The notes under the pieces were generated by a model. The model ran no database searches. It worked only from the letters and a program-made list of their open reading frames with translations, and was not told the origin of the DNA. The position numbers and the translations under genes are program-made. This document shows positions 25,060 through 37,528 of a stretch of 64,000 bases of DNA, one piece after another. The first letter of the stretch is position 1. Each line of letters starts with the position of its first letter. Origin of the DNA: Iris pallida. Its lineage: Eukaryota; Streptophyta; Magnoliopsida; Asparagales; Iridaceae. The DNA lies in contig JANAVB010004179.1 of assembly GCA_029216955.1 (NCBI GenBank), forward strand, positions 18,778 to 82,777, read 5' to 3'.

Positions 25060-26243
25060 AAATCACTCACCGACTTGTAGCGATCTCCCTGACTGAAGTT
25101 GAGGAATCTTTGATTAGATTTCCTCCTTTCTTCTATCTTGTATGACGAAGTCCTAAGAGCTAAGTATGAAACTTTCTTTTATATCACCTGTGGACGAGCA
25201 CCTCGAATCTTAACTTTGTGCTTTATTTTGTGCCTCCAATCTCATCCTATATATATAGGATGAGAAAAACCTATTCTAAGTCATAGGATTTCCTAGATAG
25301 GAAACCCTAAGATAACAATTATATTACACCAAAAATAGTCCATCAACATCTTATTTTAGATCATAATATTGTTTCCTAAATAGAAACCCTAAAATAAGAA
25401 TCCTAATGTATCTAAAGTAGCCCAGCTCAAATTATGGACGTCTAGATCAAATCAAATCGAATATTTAATTAGATTTGGACTCCATAAATTTGCAGTTACC
25501 AAATTCAGACTAGACTCCAACAATTTTGGAGGTCTTATGCAAAAAAAAAAAAACAGTCTCCTAGAAGTGCTCAAAATAAAATTACAAATCAATTGTATTA
25601 AAACATAAATTTTATAAGTAAATTAAAAAATATTTATTCAGTATAATGTTTAATAAGATGCACAATTGCTTCAAATAAAATTACAAATTGATTAAGAGAG
25701 ATGGATGATGCATATTGATTAATAAATTGCAAGAGGATTGTTGTCCAATATATATTGACCTCTGAAAAACAAATTGGAAGAAATGGATGTTGAACTGATG
25801 AATAAAATTATAAATAGATACATTTATGAGGTATCATATGACAGGATATTCTGTGACATACACCTATCCATTTCAAATAATAGAAGTGAGATGGATATAG
25901 TACAACTTAAAACAATGAATATATTACAGGTTAAAAACAATGTCATTTGATACCTCATAATTGTACCTATTTGTAATTTATTCAATAATTCATCATCCCT
26001 CATTTCCAATTTTTATCAACGTATAGTCGACACTGATTTCAATGTGAAAGATACATGAATTTTATATATGTTTATTTCAACAATTTAATTATTTCTAAAT
26101 TTTTTAAAATTGTCAAAACTGAGTATAAGAATGTCTAATACTATGCTTTTGAACCTTGGTTGCAACTCATCTATTATTTTGCTATTAGTCTTCTATTCAT
26201 CAATTTCAAAATATGTTGTACGGAAACAAACATGCTGACACTG
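25060..26243. other. Unassigned AT-rich region with a perfect 26 bp palindrome
   Basis: No gene is recognisable. A perfect 26 bp palindrome spans 25240-25265, with arms CTCATCC around TATATATA. Read on the minus strand, a TATA box is followed by leader-like sequence, so this may be the U3/R part of an old minus-strand LTR continued at 21661-21861. The rest (25300-26243) is AT-rich without structure I can name. Confidence 0.45.
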
Positions 26244-26880
26244 GCCTCGTTTGATTCGTGGAAAGGTAAGGAAAGGAAAGGAAAGGAAACCTCGTTTGGT
26301 TCGCGGAATGGAAGGAAAAGGAAATCAATTCCTTGTCATTTCCTTTCCTAAAATTACAATTCTTATTGATTTTCCTTTCCAATATTTGAAAATGTCAAGA
26401 AATTTGGAAAGGAAAGTGAATACTTCAATATGGGAAAGTGAGTTCTTTCTTAGATGGATGGAATCACTTTTCCTCCTAATTTTCTTCCATTGGAAATCAC
26501 TTTCCCTCCTAAATTTTCTTCTATTGGGAATCACTTTCCTTTCCTACTCAATTACTTTTGCACCCAAACATATGGAAATAATCACTTTAATTTCCCAACC
26601 GGATGATTCCGCGAACCAAATGAAGCTTCTTTACCATTAGGAAATTGCAATTCCAATCAATTTCCTTTCTGGTGTTTGGAAAAGCTAAGAAAATTGAGAG
26701 AAAAAGTGAATCCTTAGAGGGGAAAAATGAATCCTTGGGTTGGTGGGAGGAACCATTTTTTTCCCTATTTTCCCTCCTCTTGGGAATCAAGTTTCTTTTC
26801 TCCTCATTTTCTTTAGCATCCAAATAAGGGAAATGAATTACTTTTCTTTCCCAAGACTGCAATTTCGTGAACCAAACGTG
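26244..26880. mobile_element. Two nested or adjacent MITEs with CCTCGTTTGGTTCGCGGAA-type ends
   Basis: The left ends are CCTCGTTTGATTCGTGGAAA (26244) and CCTCGTTTGGTTCGCGGAAT (26290). Inverted partners are ATTCCGCGAACCAAATGA (about 26606-26623) and TTTCGTGAACCAAACGTGG (about 26862-26880). The inner pair spans about 334 bp. The outer pair encloses it, so one MITE appears to lie within or against another. The interior is rich in GGAAAGGAAA and TTTCCTTTCC words and forms further inverted matches. There is no coding capacity. The superfamily is uncertain, because I could not fix a target duplication. Confidence 0.65.
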
Positions 26881-27607
26881 GATTGCACAAGTAATGGTAA
26901 CTCCAATAAATTGACTCTCTTTATGGAAGTAAATATCATGGGGAACCTGAGATTTTTTGTCATTGAAGATGTGAACTTAGTACCCTTAATATGATTTAAT
27001 TATTACATCAAATCTTCATTAAAATTTACATAAGTACAAGATTTTTTTTTGGGTATTTTCAGCCGTCAATTTTTGGTTTTGTATTTAGGTTTAAATACCA
27101 ACTAATCATTTCCTAACAGTATGAAAATAAACATAAAACATAGTGATAAAACAATTATTTAATTCCATGGAATAAAAGCAAGATTGAATGTCTTAAAGAT
27201 TAATGATTAGTTGTGGTTCAACGGTAAGGTTACTAAGACACATATGCTTGAGCATTATTACAACTTTTTGTTGTTCTTGACAAGATAACTTCTCATTTAA
27301 CATATCCGAGACTTGAAAATTGGCCGGTTGAAACATGGATTCGACCATCGCAATGAAATTTGCAAAGCTTTCTTTTTCTATTAACACTAAAAATGTTGAA
27401 CCGGAAGGTTCCAAACAATTTGAGTAGGGGTGTAACTCGGTCCAACTGTTCAAGCTCACTTCGTTAAAGATAAGTCCTTATGGAGACGAATTTGAGCTTT
27501 CAAGTTTCTCGATCTCTAGCTGAGCTTTAGTCTCGATCTTCATGGGCCATCGCCATTTTAATTCCATTCCAAATAAGTATGGACATTTTAGTTCCAAACC
27601 AGTCCAA
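26881..27607. other. No recognisable feature
   Basis: AT-rich spacer between the MITEs and the CACTA remnant. A minus frame at 27193-27459 (88 codons) matches nothing I recognise and has no supporting signals. Confidence 0.5.
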
Positions 27608-28200
27608 TTCTGTTGTGTCCACATCAACTTTATTTGTTATAAGAGGTAGCTTATCCTCCTGATAAGCTATTTTGTTAACATCATAGGTATTTCTGGCTTT
27701 AATCTTATATACTTCCCACCAGTCTAATCTCCTTGTTCCTCGTCTAGGATAAGTAGTAAAGTAAAAGAGTTGAGCCTGACTTGCTGGGACAAATGGTTTA
27801 TATCCCTGATATCGACGCTGGTAGTTAATATCACAAGACCATGATTGTCAATTTTCCAACCTTGATCTTGGCTCGAATCGAACCAATCACACTTGAATAA
27901 TACGATCTTAGCCGACTCTATGCCATAGTTATATGTCAAGTCCACAATCTACCGTAAGACGCCATAAAAATCATTGTCTGGAATAACATCTTTGTAGTTT
28001 ATAGATTTGATACACAAACAACTATTTTTTTGTCGAATCAAGATCCAGAAACCTCTCTCTGATCGGACCATTTGTTGACTTGAACCTAAACCCATTCACA
28101 CAATAGCTTGGCCAGATTTTGACAGAATAAATTGGCTCCTTGTCTAGAGTTATAATATATTCATTCTCTAGTGTTGCGTCTGGAAGATTGACCTAAATGC
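27608..28200 (-). pseudogene. TNP2 C-terminal region (DUF4216) of CACTA A
   Basis: The minus strand encodes a VNGFRFKSTN motif and later CDWFDSSQDQGWKIDNHGL, the pattern of the DUF4216 domain found at the end of plant CACTA TNP2 proteins. It parallels 49860-50560 in element B closely. Stops and frameshifts are frequent, for example around the 28020 T run and 27790-27840. The function of the domain itself is not established. It is an accessory part of the transposase. Confidence 0.8.
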
Positions 28201-28479
28201 CACAAGATAAGAAATTAAATTCAACGTTCTGTTAATTATTGTGTAAAGTGCATATGCAAAAAGTACTCGAGCTCCTTACATATGCACTCAACCATGAAAG
28301 GAAATGATGTCTCATTTCTAGTTCTAGTTTTTCATCTGTTATGTACTGTCTACTCGACCTAACCTCATTATTAAATATGCTGAAAACAGCAACACACCGG
28401 CCAATTAGTATAATAATAATATTATATACTATGACATAGATGATGTAGACATGGCCGTATTAGTTACTCACCCCTCGCG

Positions 28480-29901
28480 CTTCTCCACTTCATCTACGTC
28501 GCAGTAGAGTAATATATACAACTGAGTAGCCCTTAGTTCCTCATCATTTAGATATCTCTTCTTCATTTTTCTCGAAGGCTTTCGAAAGCATTGAAGACTT
28601 TCAGTATTGCATCATTAGATTCATGATATCCATCATCATTTCTCGGAGCTCTTGTTCTATTAGTAGCAACATGTGGCTTGAAATACATTGAGCAGAAGTT
28701 TGTAATCTCCTCGAGAACATAGGCTTCAAAAATAGAACTCTCAACCCGAGCCTTATTTTTTACCTTTCTCTTTAGGTGGTTCAAATACCGCTCAAACGGG
28801 TACATCCACCAATAACCGAGGGGCCCACTGACACGTACATCATAGGAAAGATGAATTAGCAAATGCTCTATAGAGTCGAATAATCCAGGAGGGAACACCC
28901 TCTCAAGCTTGGACAATGTTACCGCAACGTCCTTCTCTTGCTTTTCTAGCTGATCGAAGGCAACTTAGTAGAACAAAGATCTATGAAGAATATACTCAGT
29001 TCTGTCAGCTGATCCTAAACGACCTACGGTAATAATTCTAAAATGCTTGAAATTAACCTCTCCGTAAATACGTTGCAGTCGTGGCTCTTTATACCTGTCG
29101 GTTTGTTCTCCTTCGGGTCGATGCATCTTCTCAAATTTGACACATGCCCGTCAGGAAATTTTAGGTCTTGAATCCACCTACAAAGTTACCATTTATCCTC
29201 CATGTCCAGTGAAAAAATTGCCTTAGGCTACTTATGCTTCCCATTGCCTTCTCTATCAAATGTAATGCAGGACGTCTGCAAATATCTTCCGAGTCCAACC
29301 TAGCCTTGGGATTGTCTTTCGTCTTTTCCTTTACGTCCATCATAATATTAATTATATTGTCAAACACATTCTTCTCGATATATATAACATCAAGATTATG
29401 TTTGGTCAGATTGGTGCTCCAATATGGTAGGTCCCAGAATATACTTCATTTTGTCCAGTTATAATTGGGACCAAACCCATCACACGTGTACCCCTTTGTA
29501 GGCTCTTTGATAGCACTTGAAAAATCTGACCCCCTTCTATATCATGTCTCCTGTCAACCTTGGCGGTGGATTGGCCTTTTCCACAATGTTGACACGAAAA
29601 GCATTCATGTTCCTCTAGAACGAATAATCCTTTGGCAGGAACTGTCGATGACAATCGAAGAAGCACAGTTTTTCTCCATGTTTCAAACGAAAAGCCTTCG
29701 TGGCGGTCCATACAATACGGACATAAGATACGACCATGAGTGCTCCATCCTGATAAAATTCCATAAGCTGGAAAGTTGTTGATGGTCCACATAGGTGCGG
29801 ATCTCATTTAAAAGTTTTGCTTACTGGAAACATCATACGTATTGACGTCCACTTTCCGTAGCTGATTCAACGTATCTATCAATGGTTGTAAGTACACATC
29901 A
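28480..29901 (-). pseudogene. TNP2 transposase core and DUF4218 of CACTA A
   Basis: Reading on the minus strand from the array junction: VYLQPLIDTLNQLRKVDV, then MWTINNFPAYGILSGWSTHG and CPYCMDRHEGFSFETW (transposase Tnp2 core). From 28916 it continues with the DUF4218 pattern VFPPGLFDSIEHLLIHL, GPLGYWWMYPFERYLNHLKR and YVLEEITNFCSMYF. It ends at YLNDEELRATQLYIL before an intron-like gap. A TAA stands in frame at 29811-29813, just before the MRSAPMWTI segment, and 28920-29400 carries several frame breaks. TNP2 cuts and joins element ends. This copy cannot do so. Confidence 0.88.
29897..29901. repeat. Left target-site duplication of the array
   Basis: CATCA here pairs with CATTG at 42397-42401. 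On the transposase strand these are TGATG and CAATG. Both are single CpG-to-TpG/CpA steps from CGATG, which also restores the Asp codon of the TNP2 frame. Confidence 0.7.
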
Positions 29902-30921
29902 TGTCATGACTCTTATCCACTTTTTGGGATATGTGTACATAGCCAAGTCCAGCCTATGCCACAACATCGGCGGTAGTATACTATCTAGGTCTCAATGTCA
30001 ATCTCAAATACAACAAAATTATATCTAATTTCTCATTCACAATAATATTTATCTATATATCCAATGATACAACATAAATGATTTTTGGGAACAAATCCGC
30101 TAAACATTTAGATAAAAGAAATTAACTAATCTATCTAGAATCGAAAGTCGACCTCCAAGATCTCTATCTCTCCATAGCGCAAAAGTAGGAAGCTTGCCAA
30201 GTCACCTGCAATGATCTAGTTGGAAAAGGAGCAAAGTACAACCCTATTGCAATAATATAACTTAATACAAAATAAGCTAGACAGTACAGATGCATTAGAA
30301 AATAAAGAAAACATTTGTCTGAACCGAAAATGACAAACATGTACAAGAAATCACTAGCAATAATAGGTATGAATAACTGAATCATGAATATTGAAGACTA
30401 ATAGATGGTGTACATTTGAAACGCCATTCGACGTGTGATTGGCTTGGGCTAATATGGCACATCATAGTACATTTTTGGTACGGCTAACCCATACGTGAGG
30501 TGTATGACTTAGCTATCATTCATTAAACATTCATTGGGATTTGTTCACACGTTTACTTAGCATTTTTTCCCCTGAAATACTAAATAATCACGTTCAATGA
30601 TACAATCAATCCTACCGTGTCTCAACATGATAGTCAATGAAACATCATGAAAGATAGCATTATAATATAATAAGCACATAAAGCAATAGTGTACTTGCCT
30701 CGATTAGTTGCAGTTGACGTGACTTGATTATTGTTAACACAGAATAGTCGTGGATGTCATAACTACGCCAGATGGCCTTTAACGATAGAAGAAACCATGT
30801 TATTGGGGCCGGGACAGTCCGATTAGCCTAGAGCTGATATGAGAAAGTCAGAATCTCAAGAAATTGAAACATATGACTAGTCACGGTTAAGATTGATATT
30901 CAAAGAAAAATTCGTATAAAA

Positions 30922-30969
<48 letters not shown>

Positions 30970-32962
30970 CTTTAGAAAATATTTATTATACGGAAAACTA
31001 TATTTTACTAGTTAAAATAATTTCAGATAAATAATTGAAAAGCTATAAAATCAGTTTAAGGCTAAAACTCAATTTTTTCTAAATACACTTCTCAGGTCAA
31101 AATATCTATTCAAATATCAAAAAATATATAATAATTCATTTAAGACTTCAAAGCCCAGTTGAAAGTATATGTAGAGTCAAGCATAAAACTATATTTTTAT
31201 TACAAATAATTTTAGAAATTAAAACAATTAAATAAGTGATAGTAGTAACAACTAATAATAATAGCTATATACAAATCATCATAATACTCTGTACAATGTA
31301 TGAATACTAATAATATAGGTGTACATATATATGTGTGTATATACTGTATCTATGTATAGTATAATATTAAATTAGTATATAGTAGTAAATTTTATAATTA
31401 TAATGATACTAATGTTATTACTCTAAACATAATCACCAGTATTACTATTAATAATAATTAAATGAAACTTCGTTTTGGTGTAAACACTAATAACATTACC
31501 CATTTTCCACCATTCTTGTTTTCTGAACACACATATACCTAAGTAACTAAAATAAAGCAAAAAATGAATGACAGAAAGAGACAAAGAGAGAAAAATTCAT
31601 TGAGAGGAAGAGGAGAGAAAGAGAAGAGTGGAGAGAGTGAGCGTAGTCAACGATCTTGGCTCGGAACCGGTCGTAGCACGGGCTAGGGACGGGGCCGCTA
31701 GGCGTGCACGACTAGAAGGCGGTCAAATGGCCATGGGATAGGGGTTCACGGCAAAGATCAGGTGTGGCTTCCGGTGTAAAAGAGGGGCAGCAGACAGAGT
31801 GCTTGACACAGTGGTGACGGTAAGAGCTTCGACAGCGACGTTGGGCGGTGCTCCGGCAGTGAGGTGAGTAGTGGGGTTTATTGACTTGGGTGGTAAGGGC
31901 GGCGTGTTGTGGTTGAATTGTGTTGTTGGTGGCGGTGGTGAATGAGTTGGTGGCGGCGATCTATGGGTTCGTTGGAGTTGGAAACAACGACTGCAGTAAG
32001 CTAAGGTTTCGGCACAGATGGTCAATAGAAATGATGGCAAGGTGGGTGATGGTAGGTGATTTTGAAGCAGTTCAAATAGTGTTTGGTCGATCTGAAGCAG
32101 GGGTGGTTTCGAAGCACAATGCACGGTAGCATGGCTAGGGAGGAGGTGATGTCAGGAACATTGAGGAATCAGTGGCTGGGTTGCCACCGGTGGATAGCAC
32201 CCTGATGGTTGGGGATCGGGTGGCTATTGGGATAGGGACGGGGAAACAGGTAGTGCTGGGTGGTGGCACGACAGCCCTTATCGACGATCAAGAGTTAGGG
32301 TTTAGAATTAGGGATGTGATTTAGGAATTAGGGTTAGGGATTTGCTTATGGATTTGGGGTTTGGACTATGTCGGAGTTGGCGTGTCCTGCGAGACATAGG
32401 ATTGGGTGGACGTGTCCGAGGTTGTCGGACATGAAAAAGGTAATGTAATTGTAATAAGAAAATTAATAGAAGAAAAATTAGGACATAGACACAATGCACG
32501 ACACGATGATCATAGGTGGATGGAAATTGGCTATGGTAGTGTGAGGAATTTATGGAGAAAACAAAGGGAAGCCTCTCCTATATATATGAGTTAGGGTTTC
32601 CCTATTAGGGAAGGATTAGAATTTGGAATAATATTTCCAATGATTCAAATCAATCAATTAGATTGATCAAATCCTAATCCATTAACGACTAACAACAATT
32701 AATTTAAAATAATATCTAATATTTTAAAGAATAATTAAAAAAGATTTTATAAATTAAAGATAATTGATAATAAGAAATTAATAATTTAAAACTATATCTT
32801 TTTAATAAAACATATTATATTAAAAATACAGTTTGACAAATCCCATCGTTATCAAAAAAGCTTTCGTATAATTTCAAATAAAATATATTTTCTACCTAGA
32901 AAAATATATTTAAAGCTAAATAAAAAATAAAAATTAAAAAATATTTGGGAAGTGGGATTACA
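29902..32962 (-). repeat. Array LTR1 (3' LTR)
   Basis: The LTR is 3061 bp. The plus strand starts TGTCATGACTC and ends GGGATTACA. A TATA box on the minus strand (32579-32587) lies about 380 bp from the LTR start. It is followed by GTTTTCTCC and telo-box-like CCCTAA words at 32290-32340. The leader holds GC-rich sequence (31680-32280) and a CT-rich stretch (complement of the 31570-31640 GAGA run). There is a (TA)n tract at 30926-30967. Long frames such as 31723-32124 are low-complexity Pro/Thr-rich and not conserved in length between LTRs, so I do not call them genes. Confidence 0.8.
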
Positions 32963-34485
32963 TATCTACCTAATGTAGAAAAATTTTGTCCTCAAAATTT
33001 CAAAGGGCACGTGGCATGCCTTAGAATGTAATCAAGAAGATGATATAATAATGATCAAAGTGAGTTAGATCATGAATAGAATGAAACCATAAGAAAAGAT
33101 GGAATATAGCATGATTAAAGTATAGCCAAAAGGGTCTAGTCACAATGGTTAAGGATAGAATTGAAATATGAAGAAAAGGGTCATTAGGCATGAATAACTA
33201 TTTTACCAAAATTCTATAGACACGATTATAGAATCAAAATCTAGATACGTTTAGGAATCTAATGGAAAGTCAAAATAAAGTAATTGGTTCTAAATGATTA
33301 CTAGAAAGAAAATAAATGACGATTCTTAAATAGGAAGAAATAAATGAAGAACTATCAGTTTATTAAGAAGATTGTATTAAAAATAAGGCATCAAACAATT
33401 TGAAAAATTAATAGTCGTAAGCCAATAAAAGATATAACCTCTATGGTATTCGAAAAATGTTAGTATATTTGAAGTCATTTTATCGAGAATTTATGCCTCG
33501 CCAGTGTATATCTGGCTGCAGTAAACCCCTGGTTTCATGGTTCAAATATAATATGGTATCGAACACTCTATCAACTCTATCTAATATTGACATAACAAAT
33601 CAAAGGATCAAATAATAAAACTAGGACATAGTTTTAATAATATTGGATAACCTACGCTTACTTAAAATTACTTTAACTTAGGGATCATGTCTTATCAGTG
33701 TGCTGCTGGCTGCAGTGAACCTACAGTCTCTATAATTTTAATAGATGGTGACAGTGCACATCTGCCTTGCCATTGTATGTCACCAAAACTTATTTCAACT
33801 ATATCTATAAGAATTTCAAAGGAGCTTCTATAAATTCGAACAAGTTCCAAGATGATCATTATAAGAAAAGTGTAATAATCTAGTCCTTTAAATGAAAGCA
33901 TCAATTTTACAAATAAAACGATTGAAAAATGAACGAAGACGACTTGGAATTAATATATGGGTAATCGAATCAAGTTAGGCTCAAATCTCAATAGATGAAA
34001 ATAGAATATTGATTCTTTGAAAAATACTTACTTATGGTCAATGAAAAACAAATAAGCAATACTGACCTTAGGATATGATGATGTTTAGAAAAGGCAGAAA
34101 ATAAAATTGCATAAATGATCAAGATTAGAAATTGAATGCTAGGAGGCCTAATTTATCAAGTGAATGGTCTACTCACCTTTGATTCCACCATCATATTAAA
34201 ACAAAATAACATATTATCCTAGGAAAATTTCTCAAATTACTAATAGGGTCTAGAATTCAATATATCTCTACCTAAATCACATGGCCGATATAGCAACCTT
34301 AATTACCCAACAGTCAAATTGAATATAGGGCTCCTAATCCTAGTCATTCTCCTAAAATTAAATCAACCTTAATTATGAAAGAGAACTTCCTAATCGCAGG
34401 CTCGCAGCAGTACAACTATTATAAGTACTATCGCAAGTTCGCATAATTTTGCAAAAACTGACCTGTATGGGGCACATAAAAAATT
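32963..34485 (-). other. Array internal domain 1 (non-coding)
   Basis: The 1523 bp domain reads on the minus strand as CCCCATACAGGTCAG near its start, the two-copy CTGCAGCCAG/GCATGA module (about 33490-33540 and 33680-33720), and GAGGACAAAATTTTTC before LTR1. There is no gag or pol frame. It matches internal domain 2 throughout and E2 (7340-7760) over the modules. The purine tract expected before LTR1 is degraded. Confidence 0.75.
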
Positions 34486-37400
34486 TATCATGACCCGTAC
34501 CTACTTTTCGGGATACGAGTATGTAGCCAAGTCCACCGTATGCCACAGCATCGACGGTAGTTCGATGTATAGGTCTCAATGTTAATCTCAAATACAATAA
34601 AATCATATTTAATTACTCGTTCACAATAATTATTTTATTTACAAATCCAAAGATACAACATAAATGATTTTTTAGAACAAATTCACTAAACATTTAAATA
34701 AAAGAAATTAACTAATATGTCTAGAATCTAAGATCGGCCTCCAAGATCTCTATCTCCTCCATATACTTTATAGCGCAAAAGTAGGAAGCATGCCAAGTCA
34801 CCTGCAACGATCCAGTCAAGAAAGGAGCAAAGTACAGTCCTATTGCAATAATATAACTTAATACAAAATAAAATAGACAGTAGAGATGCATTAGAAAAAA
34901 AAATTTATATGAACTGAAAACGATAAACATGTACGAGAAATCACTAGCAAAGAACAAGTATGAATAACTGAATCATGAACATTGAAGACTAACATATGGT
35001 GTGGATTTGAAATACCTTTCGATGTGTAAATGACTTTGGCTAATTCGACACATCATAGATGGCTATATCACACATTTTTGGTACGGCTAATCCATACGTG
35101 AGGTGTATGACTTAGCTATCATTCATTAAACATTCATTTGAATTTGTTCACACTTTTACTTAGCATTTTTTCTCCTGAAACACTAAATAATCACGTTCAA
35201 TGTTACAATCAATCCTACTGTGTCTTAACATGATACTCAATGAAACATCATGAAAGATAGCATTATAATGTAATAAGCATAAAAAGTAATAGTGTACTTG
35301 CCTCGATTAGTTGTAGTTGACGTGACTTGATTATGTTAGCACAGATTAGTCGTGGATGTCATAACTATACAAGATGGCCTCTAACGATAGAAGAAACCGT
35401 ATTATTGGGTCCAGGACAGTCAAACTAGCCTAGGGTTGATATGAGAAGAATCTCAAGAAATTGAAGCGTACGAATAGTCACGGTTAAGATTGACATTCAA
35501 AGGAAAATTTGTACAAAAATAAATATATATAACTTTAGAAAATATTTATTATACTAGAAAACTATATTTTTCGAGTTAAAATAATTTTAGATAAATAATT
35601 GAAAAGCTATAAAATCAATTTAAGGCTGAAACTCAATTTTGTCAAAATACACTTCCCAGGTCAAAATATCTATTATTTAAATATAAAAAAATTTAATAAT
35701 TCATTTAAGACTTCAAGGCCCAGTTGAAAGTATATGTAGAGTCAAGCATAAAACTATAGTTTTATTACAAATAATTTTAGAAATTAAAACAATAAAATAA
35801 GTGATAATAGTAACAACTAATAATAATAGTCTATATACAAAGCATCATAATACTATGTACAATGTAAGAATACTAATAATGTAGGTGTACATATATATGT
35901 GTGTATATATTTATCCGTGTATAGTATAATATTAAACTAGTATATAGTAGTAAAATTAATAATTATAATGATACTGCTGTTATTACTCTAAAAATAATCA
36001 CCAGTATTACTATTATATTAATAAAAATTAAATGAAACTTTGTTTTGGTGTAAACACTAATAACAATACCCCCTTTCCACCATTCTTGTTTTCTGAACAC
36101 ACATATACCTAAGTAACTAAAATAAAACAAAAAATGAACGAAAGAGAGAGACAAAGAGAGAGAAAAATTCATTAAGAGGAAGAGGAGAGAAAGAGAAGAG
36201 TGGAGAGAGTGAGCGTAGTCTATGACCTTGGCTCGGAGACGGTCGTAGCATGGGCTAGGGACGGGGCCGCTAGGCGTGCACGACTAGAAGGCGGTCAAAT
36301 GGCCACGGGATGGGGCTCACGGCAGAGATCAGGTATAGGCACCGTCGTAGAAGAGGGGCAGCACGCGGAGAGCTCGACATGGTGGCGACGACAAGAGCTT
36401 CGCCAGTAGTGCTGGGCGGTGCTCTGCCAGTGAGGTGAGTAGTGGGGTTTAATTGACTTGGCGTGGTAAGGGCGGCATGTTGTGGTTGAACTGTATTGTT
36501 GGTGGCGGTGGTGAATGAGTCGGTGGCGGCTATATATGGGTTCGCTGGAGGTAGAAACAAGGGCTGCAGAAAGCTAAGGTTTCGGCACAGATGGTCACCA
36601 GAAACGATGGCAAGGTGGGTGATGGTGGTGATTTGAAGCGGTTCAAATGGTGTCTGGTCGATCTGCAGCAGAGGTGGTTTCGAAGCATAATGCACGGTAG
36701 CCTGGTTGGAAGGAGTGATGTCAAAATCATCGTGGAATCGGTGGCTGGGTTGCCACCGGTGGATGGCACCCTGATGGTTGTGGATCGGGTGGCTATTGGG
36801 ATAGGGATGGGGAAGCAGGTGGTGCTGGGTGGTGGCACGACAGCCCTTATTGACTGATCAAGAGTTAGGGTTTAAAGTTAGGGATGGAATTTAGGAATTA
36901 GGGTTAGGGATTTGCTTGTGGATTTGGGGATTGGGCTGTGTCGGAGTTGGCATGTCCTACGAGGCATAGGATTGGGTGGACGTGTCCGAGGTTGTCGACA
37001 TGGAAAAGGCAATGTAATTATAATAAGAAAATTAATAGAAGAAAAATTAGGACATAGACACAATGCACGACACGATGATCATGGTAGATGGAAATTGGCT
37101 ATGCTAATATGAGTAATTTATGGAGAAAACAAAGGGAAGCCCCCCTATATATAGGAGTGGGGTTTCCATAATTATGGAAGGATTGGAATTTCGAATAATC
37201 TTTCCAATGATTCAAATCAATCAATTAGATTGATCAAATCCTAATCCATTAACTAACAACAATTAATTTAAAATAATATCTAATATTTTGAATAATATTT
37301 TAAAAAAGATTTTATAAATTAAAGATAATTAATAATAAGAAATTAATAATTAAAACTATTTCTTTTTATAAAACAAATTCTATTAAAAATAGAGATTGAC

Positions 37401-37528
37401 AAATCCCTTAGTTATCAAAAATATCTTTTGTACAACTTCAAGTAAAATATATTTTTCTACCTAGAAAAATATATTTAAAGCTAAATAGAAAAACAAAAAT
37501 TAAAAAATATTTGGGAAATAGGCTTACA
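34486..37528 (-). repeat. Array LTR2 (shared middle LTR)
   Basis: The LTR is 3043 bp. The plus-strand start has decayed to TATCATGACCC, and the end is GGCTTACA. The minus-strand TATA box is at 37146-37153. It aligns along its length with LTR1 and LTR3 but lacks the long TA tract and the palindrome of LTR3. It serves as the 5' LTR of the left copy and the 3' LTR of the right copy. Confidence 0.8.

Noticed and set aside
27193..27459. 88-codon minus frame
   Set aside because: No recognisable motif, no neighbouring exon and no codon or regulatory support. It could be a relic but cannot be named.
27608..29901. Domesticated host transposase gene
   Set aside because: TNP2 has several stops and frameshifts, and it is split by the 12.5 kb array.
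31723..32124. 133-codon Pro/Thr-rich frame in LTR1 and a 141-codon relative in LTR2 (36270-36695)
   Set aside because: They are shared only because the LTRs are copies. Frame and length are not preserved, LTR3 lacks it, and the sequence is low complexity.
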